From contig CM063283.1 in assembly GCA_032173965.1 (NCBI GenBank), forward strand, positions 16,596,501 to 16,660,500: 64,000 nucleotides of DNA, written 5' to 3'. Both the position numbers and the translations under genes were made by a program. This DNA comes from Sitta carolinensis (lineage: Eukaryota > Chordata > Aves > Passeriformes > Sittidae). The notes under the pieces were generated by a model. The model worked only from the letters and a program-made list of their open reading frames with translations. It searched no databases and was not told the DNA's origin. Shown here one piece after another: positions 1 to 13,696 of this stretch. The first letter of the stretch is position 1. Each line of letters starts with the position of its first letter.

Positions 1-1760
1 AAAAAAATAAAAATGTTTACATGTTAAAATTAATAAATTATTTTAAGGATGGACTCATCTAGTATGTAGTTTTATAGTAGATGCTGCAGCTGTGGCTCTT
101 GAGCGCTTTTTTTCATTGTTTGTCTTGGATTACTTAATGTTAGAAAAGCTTTCAAACACTAGACAGACCTGGGGGAGAAATAAGTAAATAAAATAAAACC
201 AGGGTGGGACCCAACCACAGGAGTTGCTGTGGGACATCACTCTGAATCAGGCTTTGGTTTTCAGAGAGCAATTCGAAGTGGCACCACCCAGTCCTGCAAG
301 AGTTGTCACATGCTTTGGAAAGGACTATTTTGTGCCACTAGTGAAAGCAAAGGACAACTCTGTTTTATATAACCTTATGAATATCAAGCAGTCAGTTGTG
401 TTAGCTGTACAGGTATGACAACATCAGGAGCCTGGGGGAAAAACCACCCAAAACACGACCAAAGCTGCAATGCATTAAAAAAATAATAAAAGCATGGTAT
501 GCCCTCCAATGAGGCTAAGATGTATTATTTGAAGGGTTGGAAGATGAACTTGATTTAGTCTAAGTATTTTTGGGAGGAAGAGTCTTTTGACTGAAGACTG
601 CTTTTTAATAGCAGTAAGTGATGAATTCTGTCATTGAAAAGTGATCATTGAGTGTAAAAATGAGGAATGTATTTAACAGTGTGAGCAGCAAACCATAGAA
701 ATATCTTAGCCATGGATATGTTCACTTTAACCTCATTTGACCTTTGAAAAATTGTCTATCTCAAACATTTCTTTGAGCTGCAGGTTTGATGTACAGACTT
801 CAGGCAGAAATACTCAAGTCACTTGGCTGGTACCAAAGAGGTCAGGCTCAGAGTTTTGCAATGTTATAGCTTTTAGAGTATAGGAATCTGTGTTACAATA
901 CGTGGTTAGATTGCTTGACCCAGATCTCAGCTTGTATGCATCCCAATTATTCTTCTGTACTCATCATTCAGGCAAGAAAAATTGACTTTGGTTTCTCACC
1001 TGTGCAAGTGATAAGCTTTTTTCCAGTAAAGCGTTCAAGGCTTTTGAGATTTTTATGGTTTGCAAAGGATGTCAAGTTATTCAAATGCAAGTGCTGAAAG
1101 AAGTCAGGCAATTAGTGCCATTATGCAATAAAATATGGAATTTTAAATGAATCTCTTAAATGTTTGTTTAAAGTTGTTTATGTAAAGGAAAATTCTATCA
1201 TGACTAAATATACTTCATGTCAGCATGTTTAAATACCTTTCCTGAGCAATTGGTGCAGGAAACTAGCATGTGGATCACAGAAATTCATATTGTCATGCTT
1301 CCTTGATGTATTGCAAGAAGAAATATGGTAGCTTGAGGAATGCACATAAAAACTATTACTGATAAACCCAGAATTAAACCAGTGAAGTCTGCTTTCAGCT
1401 TCTTATACAGTACTGATGCAACAAATGTTGTCTGCAGCATTGCTAGTCTCTGGCAATCTGTTATGTCCATACATCTCCCAAGGCTTTCACACCCACTGTC
1501 TTGCATTTTCCATGAAAATCTATCTAGAAACTTGAATATTCAAGTTGAATCCAATTTATTTTTCCTTCTGTATTTAAGTATAAAAGTAATATTAAAGGAT
1601 TGATTCTTATTCTTCAACTTGGAACTAACCATTAAAATTACATGGAATAACTGATAAGCCTATGAAAACCAGGTATACAGGATTTATATATTCAGGTTTT
1701 TCCTTCTCTTTAGAGGATTTTTTTTTAATCAGACCAAGTTTCTATTTGCAGGGGGATAAA

Positions 1761-1814
1761 TATAATAATAATAATACTAATACTAATAATACTAATACTA
1801 ATTTAATAATAATG
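1761..1814. repeat. (AAT)n / (ACTAAT)n microsatellite
   Basis: This is a short imperfect array of AAT units mixed with ACTAAT units. It is a simple-sequence repeat with no sign of coding or control function. Confidence 0.8.
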
Positions 1815-4800
1815 AATCTAGTGTAATTTCTGCTTTTATACTGATCTAAAAGTATGCACATCCATGAGTTTGACTTAAAAACTGTTTAACTTTTTTCAGC
1901 ATAGGCAAGAATGCTTTTATGTCTCGTGGTGACTGAAATACCAAACGGCCCTCAGCCAAAAGATACAGTGTGAAACAGTCAAAAATATTAGTACTGGAAG
2001 CAGACTGAAAATGTATATTTCTTAAGTCAGGTGAAATCTTGGCAGCTGTATTTCTTAGAATACATGAGATGGAGAAGTCCCTCGCTAGAAGCTATAATCA
2101 TAAAAATTAGAGTTTGTATCCCTCTCACAGCCTTAAAAGCATCATAAGATGAAGCATTGATCACTACTGAACACTCCCCAGGAGCTCTGGACAGAGGGAA
2201 CTTGAAGAATGAAAAAGAAAAGGCACCAAAAAATCCCAAACCCAAAGTATACCACATCAGACTTAAAATGCCTATTCCTTTAAGTTTCTCAAATTTTGCT
2301 CTATTTCTTTGTTTGATACAATATAAACTTTAAAGCAGTGACATGGTTAATCTCATATTGCATATACTTTAATTCTTGACAAGCATTTTCTGATGACAAT
2401 TCTTTATTACAAATCTCAGCTTGGTCTCTCACTGAAACCAACTTCATCTGAACAACAAAAGCAGCTTGAAAAAAGAAAAAATTGAGCTTTATGACTGGTG
2501 ATTAATACCATTAACCCTGGTTTAGTGAAGATTTCTGATAAAGTTCAATTCATTAGGTCAACTATAATTTGATCTAAATTATGCATATATTATGTAATTG
2601 TCATTATAAAATTGTTCTGAAGAAAGTTGAAGACTAGTGGTAGGAATTTGAATCTTAATGGAAAGCTCTTGGAAGGGAAATTGGCATGTCTAATAAGGAG
2701 CTTAGAGAAGTCTTTCTATATCACAGTATCTTTTTGTCAGAATTGAGTGTGCTCATCAGGACTTGTAAAACACTTCTAAAACTTAGTATGCTGACAAATA
2801 TTAATGAATAAAGGAAATATATAAGTGAAAAAAATAAGTGGAATCCTATGGAGTTTTTGTCACCTAAAATTGATTTATCCCCTTGCTAACATAGGCTATA
2901 GTAGCACTCTGCAACCTCACCATTAAAGGGTGGGATTTTTGGTGGGCTGGTAATACAAGGTGCTGAAAGAGATTTGTCTGTCTTGTAAGACTGTTACCCA
3001 CTGGGCAATGCACTGGGTTTCAGCTGATGAAAATGAGGTGGGATGAGCCCTGGGAGAGGCAGAAGAACAGAACAGAATTCTATAAGCATGTGCCGCTGAT
3101 GAAAATGTGCTTAAAAGTAAAAGCACAGATTTTAAATTCATTGAAAATTTCTTGAGAGCTGTCAAATTATTGTTGATATATGTAGTCAATTACTGTGGAA
3201 ATTAACATGTTTCTTTTCTCTTCAGTCTAATTTTGGCTATCTCTTGTATAAGTATAAGAGCAAAGATGAATCTTAATCTAAGAACATAATGCAAGTCAAA
3301 ATAATTAAGCCAAATAACTTGTTTTTAAAGTGACTGCTAAATATTCATAAGTGCTAAAACAAAATTTTAAAAAGTTAATTTTTTACATGACTCTCAAACT
3401 TTTAAATGGTCTAAATAATCTGTGATCCTGTGATTGGAGCACTTCAGAACATTTTCCTGCTTAGCTAGCAATTACCTAAAGGTGGAAGCTATTAGCTGCT
3501 GTCAGCTTTAAAGAAAAAATATTAACCAGCAAACTGAAAATGAACTACTTGGCTAATAAATGCTATCTTCACCAGGAATGACAACAGCAATTGTCAATCA
3601 TATGTAAACCGCAGAAAAGATTAATGATGTTAAAATTGCATTATGATTTTTTTCAAAGTTTATAGGAGTTATAAATGTTTGGTTTTCCTGAGGAAGAAAG
3701 TTCATGTCTTTTAAGGATAAGTGATTATTATTTTGGGGTGGAAAAAGCTATCTTTCTGGTTCAAATATATTTTTAGCTCTTTTGTTAACTTACAGTATGC
3801 AAACATGGGCATGATTTTTTTTTTTTTTTTCTGTTACTTAGAGAAGGTACAGAACTAGTACGGAACTCTGGATTTCGCACCTCCATGCCTTTGTTCTGTT
3901 GCTTATAAGATGTGCATCTTTTATGAGTTCAATATTAGTTTGTATACAACATCTTTAAGCCGTCTGGAATACAGTTTTGGTATGATATCACCAAATATCA
4001 AAATAGTAATTACCATGTGCATCTGGAGAAATTCTCATTATTCTTGCGCATGTTCAACCCAGGAAGAGATTGGCTAAGACTTCTAATTTTTTATCAGACT
4101 ACCTAAAAAACCTCAAAGTGTTAGATTGTTTCAGATTGTATATAAGTGTATGCTAGATTGCCAGAGTGATAACTGAAATTTGTCCAGTAAAACTGAATTT
4201 TTTTTAAGAATAAACTTGGAAAAAGTTTGTTTTGAAGATGCTTAGCAAAATATTCAGACTTTTCAGACTATGAAGGATAAAATAAAATACCAACTGCTGC
4301 ACAGGTAATATGCAGTGCAAATGCTGACGTGTCTTCACAGGAGCACTCTAAATCAATGGCCATAACATTTGTGAATAAGGAGTTATGGCATGGATGGCAT
4401 AAGATCTGTTGCATTTTGAGGATGAAGGAAGCTCCCAGAAAACCTTTTAGGGCAGCACTGCAAGCAGAGGACCCACAGGATGGGCTGGAGGATGTGGTTG
4501 TGTGGATGCAGGCATATGTAGGCTCCAGCATCCTTTGCAGGGTGGCTGTCTCCCAAAGCTCTGCTCTCAGTCAGGATGTAAAATCCAGGACTGCTTCCAT
4601 GTGGGAAACAAAGCACTACCCTTTGAAAACCCTTTCTGTAATGCAAAACGAAGTCATGCAGCTTTCAAATTTGAAAGATAGCAACCAGGGATGGTGCAAA
4701 AGCATAGAATTCCTACAGTTTTTTCTGTCCTGGTAACTCACTCCAGGTGTTAAAGCAGAGGGACCATTATGAAAAATATATGCCTTGTCAAATTCTAGCT

Positions 4801-6293
4801 CCTTTTTCACTACACGGTTTATGAAACAAATAGGTTTCCTGAATTTAGTATGTTGTCGGGCTTTTCTTCTCATGTTCATTGATATTTTTTCCTAGATGCA
4901 AATTCCAGTGACAGGATGATACTTATGCTAGTTGAGACAACTGAAAGTTATGGGTTGTGGGGGAAAAAGGAGTGTTTTTTCTGTTGGCTTGAAATTAGCT
5001 CTTGAGCTTCTGATTAAAACCTAGTAAGGAGTTATAGGATTTTTTATTTTTGTTTCTCTCTTGATAGAAATATAAAATCTTGGAAGAGTAGTCTGAAGGC
5101 ACAAGTGATAAATATTCTGGAATCCCAACAGGAAGTCTTAGCAGAGTTGTATCAGATGGAGATCTGTCTTCACCTTTCAAGCTGACAGTAATTTTTCCAT
5201 TAGAGCAAGAATTGCATTGTAAAATCTTTTCAGACTCAGACCTACCAAATACATTTCATATCTTATCTTTGTACTTTTCTCCTTAATTTCAACGTGGACA
5301 GGGTTGAATCACTTCAGCTGGCAAATGTGGCAGTATCATAGGGTATTAGACAGGGAATACAGTAGTAAAAGGGTCTCAGCTCACTACCAGCTTCTATCAC
5401 TGTGATACAGAACAAAATGTCATCGGATTCAACTTCTATGTTTGCACTCAATCTAATATCGCTGCCCACAAGGCATCTGCTGCAAGATTTAATTTTGTCA
5501 CACTGGTTAAGTTTTTACCAGGGGAAATAGTTGACTATGTGCAGTTAATGATAGGACACATCTGCTGTTGTGCTGTCAAAAGCATCCATCTAGATGTAAA
5601 TATTTTACATAAGCTTAAAAAGACAAAGGCTAACATGATTTTTGCTGTTTGTACACACATCAGTGCTGCAAAGGGTAAAACATCAGTCACATTTCTCTAG
5701 AATTAGGGATATGAAAATCTCTAATAGCTTGCTACTCAGATTGGCCTCTCTTAGCAAGAATGATGCAATCTCTGCGGGGGCAAAGAGATAAAAGAGCAGA
5801 GAGAGTAGAAGATAACACCCTTACCTGTAGGAGATTTAGAGTTACTCTTCATTTTTCATTATGTGCTGTAACGGATCCTGTTCATCAGACTAAATTTTGA
5901 TGTGTTTGTGGGGCATACAGAGAAATACATACCAAGTAAAAAAGACTTTGGATTGGAGAATCATTTGAAAAAAGACAACACACTATTTGAATAAAGGAAC
6001 AGCCAAAAAGTCCAGCAGAGAACAGCCTGTGTTCCTGAGTGATCCTTTGCTGTTTAAGATGTGCAGATTAGAACACTCTGTGCAGTTGTTAAACTGCACT
6101 GGCATTTTCTTTGGCACTTGTATTTTTTGTGTACTTCAAAAGCTTGAAAACTGAAATTATGGAAATAACTAGAATGTGTGACTTTTCTTAGCCTTTCCAT
6201 TTTCTTTCTATTTATATCAAATAATAATTTTTCCCTCTGCAAGTTAATTTATGTCTGGAAAAATTATGAAATTTTGGGAAAAAAAAGAATTTT

Positions 6294-6296
<3 letters not shown>

Positions 6297-6345
<49 letters not shown>
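6297..6345. repeat. T49 homopolymer tract
   Basis: About 49 consecutive T residues make this the longest homopolymer in the window. It could be a slippage-expanded T tract or the reverse complement of a retroposed poly(A) tail. I did not recognise a source transcript to its right and found no flanking duplication. Its exact length is uncertain because such tracts are often misassembled. Confidence 0.9.
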
Positions 6346-6346
<1 letters not shown>

Positions 6347-8282
6347 TCACTAGCAACTCGTTATCATCTTGTAAGGGCATATGGACTGCTAAAATTTGAG
6401 TTCCAGGGTCATGTGCCTGGATCAACTGCTGGAACTATTTTTAGGCAAGCCCTATGTCAGCAGGCTAAAGGGAGATGTGCACCATGCACTGCAGCAGACC
6501 TTGGGTGTGAAACAGCTGTGTTGGCAGTGATTAAATCTTTCAGGACATCACTGTGTGCTGCAGAGGAACAATTCTGGAAGGCATGTTGAGTAGGAGGTTC
6601 CAGTGTCCCTACCTCCCTCTCAGATGAACCAATGCATTTCATTCTTGGCTATTAGCACTACAATTTTCTCCTGCTGAATGTTCCTAAGACAACTTGCTTT
6701 CACAGTAAACCAGCATTTTCAAGTTGCATTTATTTCTTTTTATGAATTGTAAGTTTTTTCCTTTGAAAACAACTACTTTATCTTGAAATAACAAGTGTTA
6801 AGGAAAGTTTAAAAGCATAAATCTAAAGTCAAGAAAGCTAGAAGCTTGAGAATTGTGCAAATTCATGTTTGTGATTTTTTCAAGTATGCCCACTGTTAAG
6901 GAGAGAGAAAATGGAATTCTCTCACCTAATTTATATACTGATATAGATTTGACCCAAAACATTTATTTTCTTTTTTTAATTATATTGAAATTCACAGCCA
7001 AATCGAAGGCAGCTTTCTTCTTTTTTCTCAGTCAAATGTACTGGTTAAAACGAAATGACGGCTTTGAAATACCTGTAATCACCAGACTCCCTAAGACAAA
7101 TCACTTAGTGTAGTGCTCTGCATTGTTGTAAGGTCTTTGTTGCTATAAAATATGACTTTTCCTTTTCTGTTAGTTGGAAACACACATGTACTATCTCATA
7201 GGAACAGCACTGGGGGCCCTTAAAAGGATACATATATTCATGGCATCTGCCTAGTTTCAGTATTTTTTAATTTTTTTTTTTTTTAATTTTGTGATGATTT
7301 TTAGCACGTGCTGTTCATTTCTGAATATAGAAATACCTGTTCTTGGCTCTTTTCCTTGACTAGACCATTTTCATTCTAACATATTTTTGTGTCTTCCAAG
7401 GACATTACATTGGTAACTTCTATTCTAAGCCTCCTGACATTTTTTTCCTCCCTTATTGTTAGATAGTAAAAGGTTTTACATTTGTTGTTAATTTCACACA
7501 TTCCTGATAAGAAAGAATTGTTTTAATTGTTCTAAACATGAAGTTGTATTTCTTATTTGTTTTGCCTTTTCACTCAGCGATTGGATGAATTAGTGTTTGT
7601 ACAAGTGACATGACAGGAAGGTTCATTATTTCTATTGCTGCCCTCTGAGGAATTCACTAAATTGGATGTAAAGATCGTGATATTTTCAAGCTGAAGTTTG
7701 CTGTTCTCTTATGGCAGTTGCTTCCACTCTTTCTTTCTCAATTTTCAGTTTTTTTCTGATGAATATCTTTCTGTCCTCTACAAGTTCTGCCAGAAAATCC
7801 ATCTTAGCAGTAATGTTATGTTTCACAGCATACAAATATGTAGTGATTTTACTCACAGAGCCCAGGCTGCTGCTTACAACTCTGAAAGTTGAAGTTTCTC
7901 CTATCTTTAGTAGGGTACAGACTAATTTTTTAGCATTTAAACTTTCCGTTTGAATAACAAAACGGTTATGGAATAATATTTCATCAGGTGACGGGAATAC
8001 ATTTTCCAGTAGTTGAAGGGTAAGTGTTCAAACACAACTACGTGAAAGTGTTTTTTGGGTTGGATTGTTTTGGTTTTTTTATTTATATTTTTGGTGGGGT
8101 TTTTTTTAAGCATAGTTTCCTTTAGTAGTCGCCTTCACTAAAATGGGTTGTGGTAATTTCTGCTTCATATCAATTTAAACAATCCAACCTTCTATCTTGT
8201 TTACAGTGTTTTTTTGTCTATGCCATGTGGAAAAGTAAAGTCTGATAGGTCTGTTACAAAACTGGCTTCCATATCTGTTTTC

Positions 8283-8302
8283 TTTTTTTTTTTTTTTTTT
8301 TT
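8283..8302. repeat. T20 homopolymer tract
   Basis: This is an uninterrupted run of about 20 T residues in AT-rich unique DNA. Confidence 0.85.
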
Positions 8303-9534
8303 ACTGCCACTATAATCCCCAAGTTCTTCTGCTTCTTTCTTTATTATGTAGCTGTAAATGTGTTCAATTTATTTTTACTGGGAAATGCAGGCTTAAAAAA
8401 TAAGTTAACTTGGTTAGAATTCCCAAATATATGCTGTCTGAGGGACATGGAAGTGTTTCTGTTAACTTTCATGACAACATATTCACAGGCATGGACAGCA
8501 AATAATAGTAATCATGGGCAGCAAATAAAAGCTGCTCTTGTGTTAACAGTTATCCAGAAAACCACTCTATTGCCTTTGTGTCTTTCTTGATGGTGGAGAT
8601 GTGCTGTGTGATCCTTGGCTCTTCTATGTGGTCTTGGCAACCCTGTGAAATACTTTGCTTTAAATAAAATCTATATTTGAATTTAATCATATCACAGATG
8701 CATTACAGTATTTTAAAATTTTGCCTAAATGTGAGTTGTGTTTTCTTTAGTAATGATTGGTAGTGGGCTTCTGTGATCATGACATTAAAGTGCACCTTGT
8801 AGCTATGCTTTTAGATGCATAAATGAAATTGATAAAATACTTACTCAAAAACAAGAGGGAAAAAATACCAAAGCAACACCAAACTAAAAATGCCCTAGCA
8901 ACTCCAAGCCCCACCTTCTGGCTCTCTGACATATTACCACAAATTGTTGTGAAATTAATCATAAATTAACATCCCCATCGCTGGCCATCATTAACTCAAT
9001 TTCTGTAATATTTCTTTAGCTGAGTTTACACTCACAGATTCAAAATGGGTTTTAAGGATTTTTAAGCAATGTTATATTCCTACCTTACATTAGACAGCTG
9101 GGTTCAATCTGAATAAGTGATTGTATCTTCTTGCTTCATGTTTATTCTACTAAAAAATTACTATATCAATATTAGCATGTGCCACTTATAATAGGCTGTA
9201 ATATTGTTGTGATTTAAATAATGATGCTTGTAAAACAAGCCACAGTCCCTGGACAGATTAACATTTTTATACTGACTTTTCTGTTTAGCTGTGTCATCCT
9301 TACTTCAAGTCTCCATGAAGAAGATAATAAATTTCAAGGCAGACCTCACTTGTCATTTCTTGCCATGATGCCATTCCATCTACCTATCTACACTTAATCC
9401 TAGAGGTATTTATGGAAGATCTAAAGTTATTCTTTCTGAAGAAAGAATGCTGAATGTTTTTCTGTCTAACATCAGTGAATTGTTGCTTTGGGAATGAATT
9501 AAGAAGTTTTTAAAGTATTTGCCATAACATTACT

Positions 9535-9561
9535 TCAGTTACCAGAATTACTGGTAACTGA
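9535..9561. other. Perfect 11-bp inverted repeat (hairpin)
   Basis: TCAGTTACCAG is followed by a five-base spacer (AATTA) and its exact complement CTGGTAACTGA. It could form a cruciform or an RNA hairpin. The stem is too short for a typical microRNA precursor. No function can be assigned. Confidence 0.6.
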
Positions 9562-10732
9562 GTCTTGCAAGGTCAGCTTAAGCTTCTCCTTTACTTTCTG
9601 GGACATTGAAAGATTCTAATACTTTACTGCCTCACTGGTAGTATCTCATGATAGTTAAAACTTCCTCATGGCAATATCTGCTGATCGGTTCTTGATCCTA
9701 GTATTACCTTGAAATAAATGTGTTTGGGTGCCCTGGGCATCTTTTAAGAAAGGAAGCCCCAGCAGAGCAAACTTTCTAGGTGTGTTTCATGTCAAGTCTT
9801 TAACATTTGTTATATCCACACTATTAAATGACTACATTTTTTGCTAAACTACCCCTAGCTTTCTCTTAAAGCCCCTGTCAGGACAAACTCCAGCACAGTG
9901 AGGAAGAGCCAGTATCTCCTGGCTGAGATGCACCTTCTGAACAGTCCCAGAGAAGTTGCCACTGGGCAGCTGTTTTTTCACTAGAGGTGAGGAGCCATCC
10001 TTGCTTGAACCATTCTGTTATGGGTGCCTGGAGGTTAACCTACAGGAAACACTGATATTTGCTGTCAGTTTTTGTCTGGCTGCAGTTGGGAGAATTTCTC
10101 TGAAGATGTTAACTTTGCTGTGGGGATCCTTTTACTCTCCCTTGCACTAGCAAGGCTCCAGGGTGGCCTGGAGCAGTGTTGTTAACTGCATGCCTTCTCT
10201 TTTGAATGATGGTACAAAGCTGTATTCATGGAGTAAATGTCATACTCATTCCTGCAAAGGTGAATTTGGCACATTGATGTGGCAAGAGATCATCTGGATT
10301 GAAAAAAATTGTTTGCTCTGAAGTTATCTTTTTTATAGTCTTGTTGCACCAGCTGCAGTTTCTGTAATGCCTATGAATACAGGTAGAATTTCCATTGGTA
10401 AGGTCTTCCAAACAGCACACCCAGGCATTTTTTCTTGACTCTTGAAAAGATCTTGCGGTGCTTTATTGGCAGTTCTAGTTGCATTCTAGTTGACAGCAGG
10501 CACATGTTTTCCATGGCAGGCATTTGCTGCCGCTTGCTGTCCTCTCTGAGTGGGGTGTGTGACCCCACCTGTAACCTGTACCCCTCTAGGAGGTGAGGTC
10601 CAACACTCAGGTTAGGCCAAACACAGTGTTATTTGTAGTCTTGTTGACTCATTATGATGCTGGGGACTGATGCTTGAGATGTTCTCTGTAATGTAGTTGC
10701 TACATAATGGGATAAAAGCAGACTGAGTTTGG

Positions 10733-11533
10733 TGTTGGGGGTTGGGTTCTCTTGTAGAATTTTTTTTCCCCGTAAGTTGCCAGGGAACGAATCTCTGGGT
10801 ACTTAAGGATAGTTAAGAAAGACAAAAGAAGTGGCTGAGGTGGAGGGAGGGGAGGAGCACGTGGACTTCATTTTTTGCTGGGGGGTGTGCTTGTGGGGGG
10901 AAGACACAGGAGGCTGTGGCTTTCAGACTGCGTGGGGGGGAGATCTCGTTTTCACTGGCGCCACTGTAGCGCAGTTCGGGGTTTCCTGCCACGGTCTCTC
11001 CGTGTGTGTCCCGGCAATCCTGACCCTGCCCCTGTCTGCCTGGCTGGGAGCTGCTGCAGTTCCTGCCCCCCTCGCTGTTCCTTGGCTCCTGCTCCGAGTG
11101 TTCTCCACGCCTCAGCCCGCACCCCCTGCCTGCCGGGACTCGTGCTGCAGCTCCAGCCACCGCCAGGGAGCTCCTGATCCATCTCCAGCATCCCGCGACT
11201 CTGCACCACAGCTGCCTGTGTCGGGAACTGCACCAACGGGGAAAGGGTGCCAGCGGCAGAGAAAACTGGGACTGTTTCCCTGGTTCTGTCTGTTGTTCAT
11301 ATCATAGTTATTGTTGTTCTGTTTTGCCTTGCTAAACACAAGTAAAGAACTGTTATCCATATCCTCACATCTTTGCCTGAGCCCCTTAATTCTAAAATTA
11401 TAACAATTCAAATAGAGGAGGTTTTTTTGTTTGTTTGTTTGGGGTTTTTTGTTTGTTTGTTTGTTCTTTCATTCTCCATTTCAGGAGAGGGTCCTGTTTG
11501 TCCTTAGCGATACCTGTCTTTCAAACTAAGACA
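10733..11533 (+). mobile_element. Solo LTR of an avian endogenous retrovirus, with TSD
   Basis: This 801-bp segment starts with TGTTGGGG and ends with AAGACA. It is bracketed by the identical 5-bp direct repeat TTTGG at 10728-10732 and 11534-11538. The TG...CA ends and exact target-site duplication mark it as a solo LTR left after recombination of a provirus. The body is GC-rich (about 10830-11270), unlike its flanks. The last ~200 bp (TTTGCCTGAGCCCCTTAATT through CTGTCTTTCAAAC) resemble the R-U5 part of a common passerine LTR group as I know it. A 5-bp duplication is usual for ERVL-type elements, but the class is my inference. No internal gag, pol or env sequence adjoins it. The 158-codon plus-strand frame inside it is an accident of GC richness, not a gene. 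Confidence 0.85.
11421..11465 (+). repeat. (GTTT)n tract inside the LTR
   Basis: GTTT units are interrupted by GGGG in the 3' portion of the solo LTR, where related LTRs carry a short G/T-rich segment. It looks like slippage expansion after insertion. Confidence 0.7.
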
Positions 11534-12263
11534 TTTGGCAAGTCTAGTGCTCTGTAGTTTTAAGCAAATATCTTTCAGTCTGACATTAACAGTATGGCTG
11601 GAAGTAGAAAATAGATGCGTTGAGAGTTTAGGCGTTAGGTTAATAGTACTATATTACTATACAGATAACTTAAAGTTGTAATTGATTCTAACTGTAATTG
11701 TTCACCTGGACAACTAGTATTCTCTACTAGAGTAGAGAACTTTGAGCACTCAGCTGCCTGTACTTCCTTCTCAGCTCTGTCCTTTGAGCATTCAGATAAT
11801 GTGACACAAACTTTTTAACACAGTGAAGTTCTTGAAAAAAATTATTGTCCTGAAATGCAGTTGAATTAATGTGTTGTATACTTTCTAGGGGCAGCTGGAC
11901 TGAGCAAGGAGTGAGATGAGAAATCAAGGGCTCAGCCCATGTTGTATAGGATGTGAGGCCTGCACAGTAAGTCAAGGTAATATGATATTATATCCCTCCA
12001 TTATTGCTGTGTTTATCTTTTATCTTCACATGTGTCAGTATTACACCAAGATCAACAGATTTATGTAATATAATCTAAAACTTGACAACATCTATGTAGT
12101 TAACAATAAACCAAGTACTAATTAAATGGTGTCTTTGGTATCTGACTGGTATTTGTTTCAAACACAAGAGTTTTGTATGGTGATTGGTACTGAATTCCAG
12201 AGTGGTGAATCAGGGAATAGAAGTTTAGTCAGACCTTGCCTGGCTGATGCAGACCTGTACCAC

Positions 12264-12299
12264 GGGTGAGTTCTGCTCACCCAACACTGCCTCAGTGTT
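12264..12299. other. Two abutting perfect hairpins
   Basis: GGGTGAG and CTCACCC pair across a five-base loop (12264-12282). AACACTG and CAGTGTT follow directly, pairing across a three-base loop (12283-12299). The two stem-loops touch with no gap. Chance is possible, and there is no matching family that I know. Confidence 0.6.
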
Positions 12300-12681
12300 G
12301 ACTACTGCTCACCTGGTAGCTGCAACAGAGCTTCCCCCCTGGTAGCCAGTTAATGAACTTGGTCTAAACTGGAATTCATTGTTTGTACTAGAAAAATTAC
12401 TATTCCCTGGTATGATTTTGGCACCTAACAATTAGTCTAGTAAAAAATTTGTCTCAACTCAGGTTTGAGCTTAGGCAGGGATACTTTCAGCAGGCATTTA
12501 ATGAGATTTGGAGCCAAAGGAAGTTTTCCAGCATTACTATAGGATCTTTTATGCTGGCATGCTTAATTTATGTCCCTGGGTATGTTTTATTTGCTAATAT
12601 AGATAAAGCCTTTTCTTGTTAAAAGAAAAGTTCTTGTTACCTACTAAAAATAGAGACTTACAGGTCAAAGTGTTTCCAGAC

Positions 12682-12703
12682 TACCTGAGGCTCCCCTCAG
12701 GTA
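12682..12703. other. Perfect 9-bp hairpin
   Basis: TACCTGAGG and CCTCAGGTA pair across the four-base loop CTCC. This is a plain inverted repeat with no known role. Confidence 0.55.
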
Positions 12704-13696
12704 ATTAATCAGTTAGATGATTAAACTCATCTTTTTGTCAAGTTGGACAGTGGGTATGTAAAACTTTCCAGTCAGCTGGGATGGAAGATATCTTGGGCGA
12801 AGGACTGTTGAGTCCCTGAAGGTTTTTTCCTGCTCCTGCTTCAGAGCATGTAGCTTATGTGTTTTTCCACTGCACTAAAGCACAGGAAATAACTGGTTCT
12901 TGAGGAGCCTTGAGATTATATGACCATAAACTGGTAAAAAATGAACCTTTGGCTCTGAAATTTCTTCTTACCTACCTAAAGATAGCTTATGCTTTCAAAA
13001 TCTTGTAGAACTGTGTTCTTAGTCCCTTATTTTCCCATCTTTGGAGATTTTTAGGTATCTTGTAGAATGGCTCTGTAAGGACCATCCCTGTTTTGTTGGA
13101 CCTGTATTTCAGAAAGTGGTGGTCATAACATTTAGGTGAGTATTTGAAAAGCCACACAAGGCTGCTGGTGGTAGATCCATGGTCAATAGGTCTCCTGAAA
13201 AGCAAAGAGCTGCTTGGTAATCTGAAGGCCAGCAAGCTCTCTGATCGTGTGTGGCTAAGCAGAGAATTATGGCTTTCTCATCTGAAGGGGGGGGGGTCAA
13301 GTGATGATATCCACCTAATACTTTTATTAGCTTTTTGAGAAGAGCAATCAGAAACACAAAACACCTTTGGACTAAAAGGCACACATCCTCTGAAGTACCT
13401 CTTTTTGGTGAAATTTTCTAATATTTTGTCTCTGAAGCTTGAGGCGGGGGTTGATTGAACACATAAATGCTTTTCTTTCTGTAGGTCTTCTATCCTTTTG
13501 GTTTGGGGAATTTTTTTTTCTTTTGTTAACATTTTTGACTATCCACCTCCAAATTCAGAAATGACCCAAATTTTTTCATTTATAAAGCTGCTATGTCACC
13601 TATCCTGGACACCAGACTACCTTTCACTGCACTCGTATATGAAATTTGGTTGGAGTCATCAGATAGAATGAATATTCAAAAAGTTTTGAAGATTAC

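Larger units (their letters stand above)
1..10727. other. Unique AT-rich non-coding stretch
   Basis: I see no recognisable gene, RNA gene or classifiable transposon in this stretch. It holds short A/T homopolymers, a small trinucleotide-like repeat near 1.76 kb, a 49-base T tract near 6.3 kb and a perfect hairpin near 9.54 kb. Open frames are short and scattered on both strands. The longest, on the plus strand at 4329-4736 (135 codons), has no domain I recognise and is overlapped by open frames on the minus strand, which argues for chance. Old, highly diverged repeats could be present below what reading by eye can detect. Confidence 0.6.
11539..13691. other. Unique non-coding stretch between two solo LTRs
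   Basis: No gene or classifiable repeat is visible here. The stretch contains two abutting perfect hairpins at 12264-12299, a third hairpin at 12682-12703 and a short G run near 13.29 kb. The open frames are short and unrecognised. Confidence 0.55.

Noticed and set aside
9880..10160. Possible old SINE or exon
   Set aside because: No tRNA-like promoter boxes, splice pattern or tail could be recognised.
10831..11307. 158-codon plus-strand open frame
   Set aside because: It lies entirely inside a TSD-flanked solo LTR. GC richness explains the lack of stops, and other frames there are equally open.
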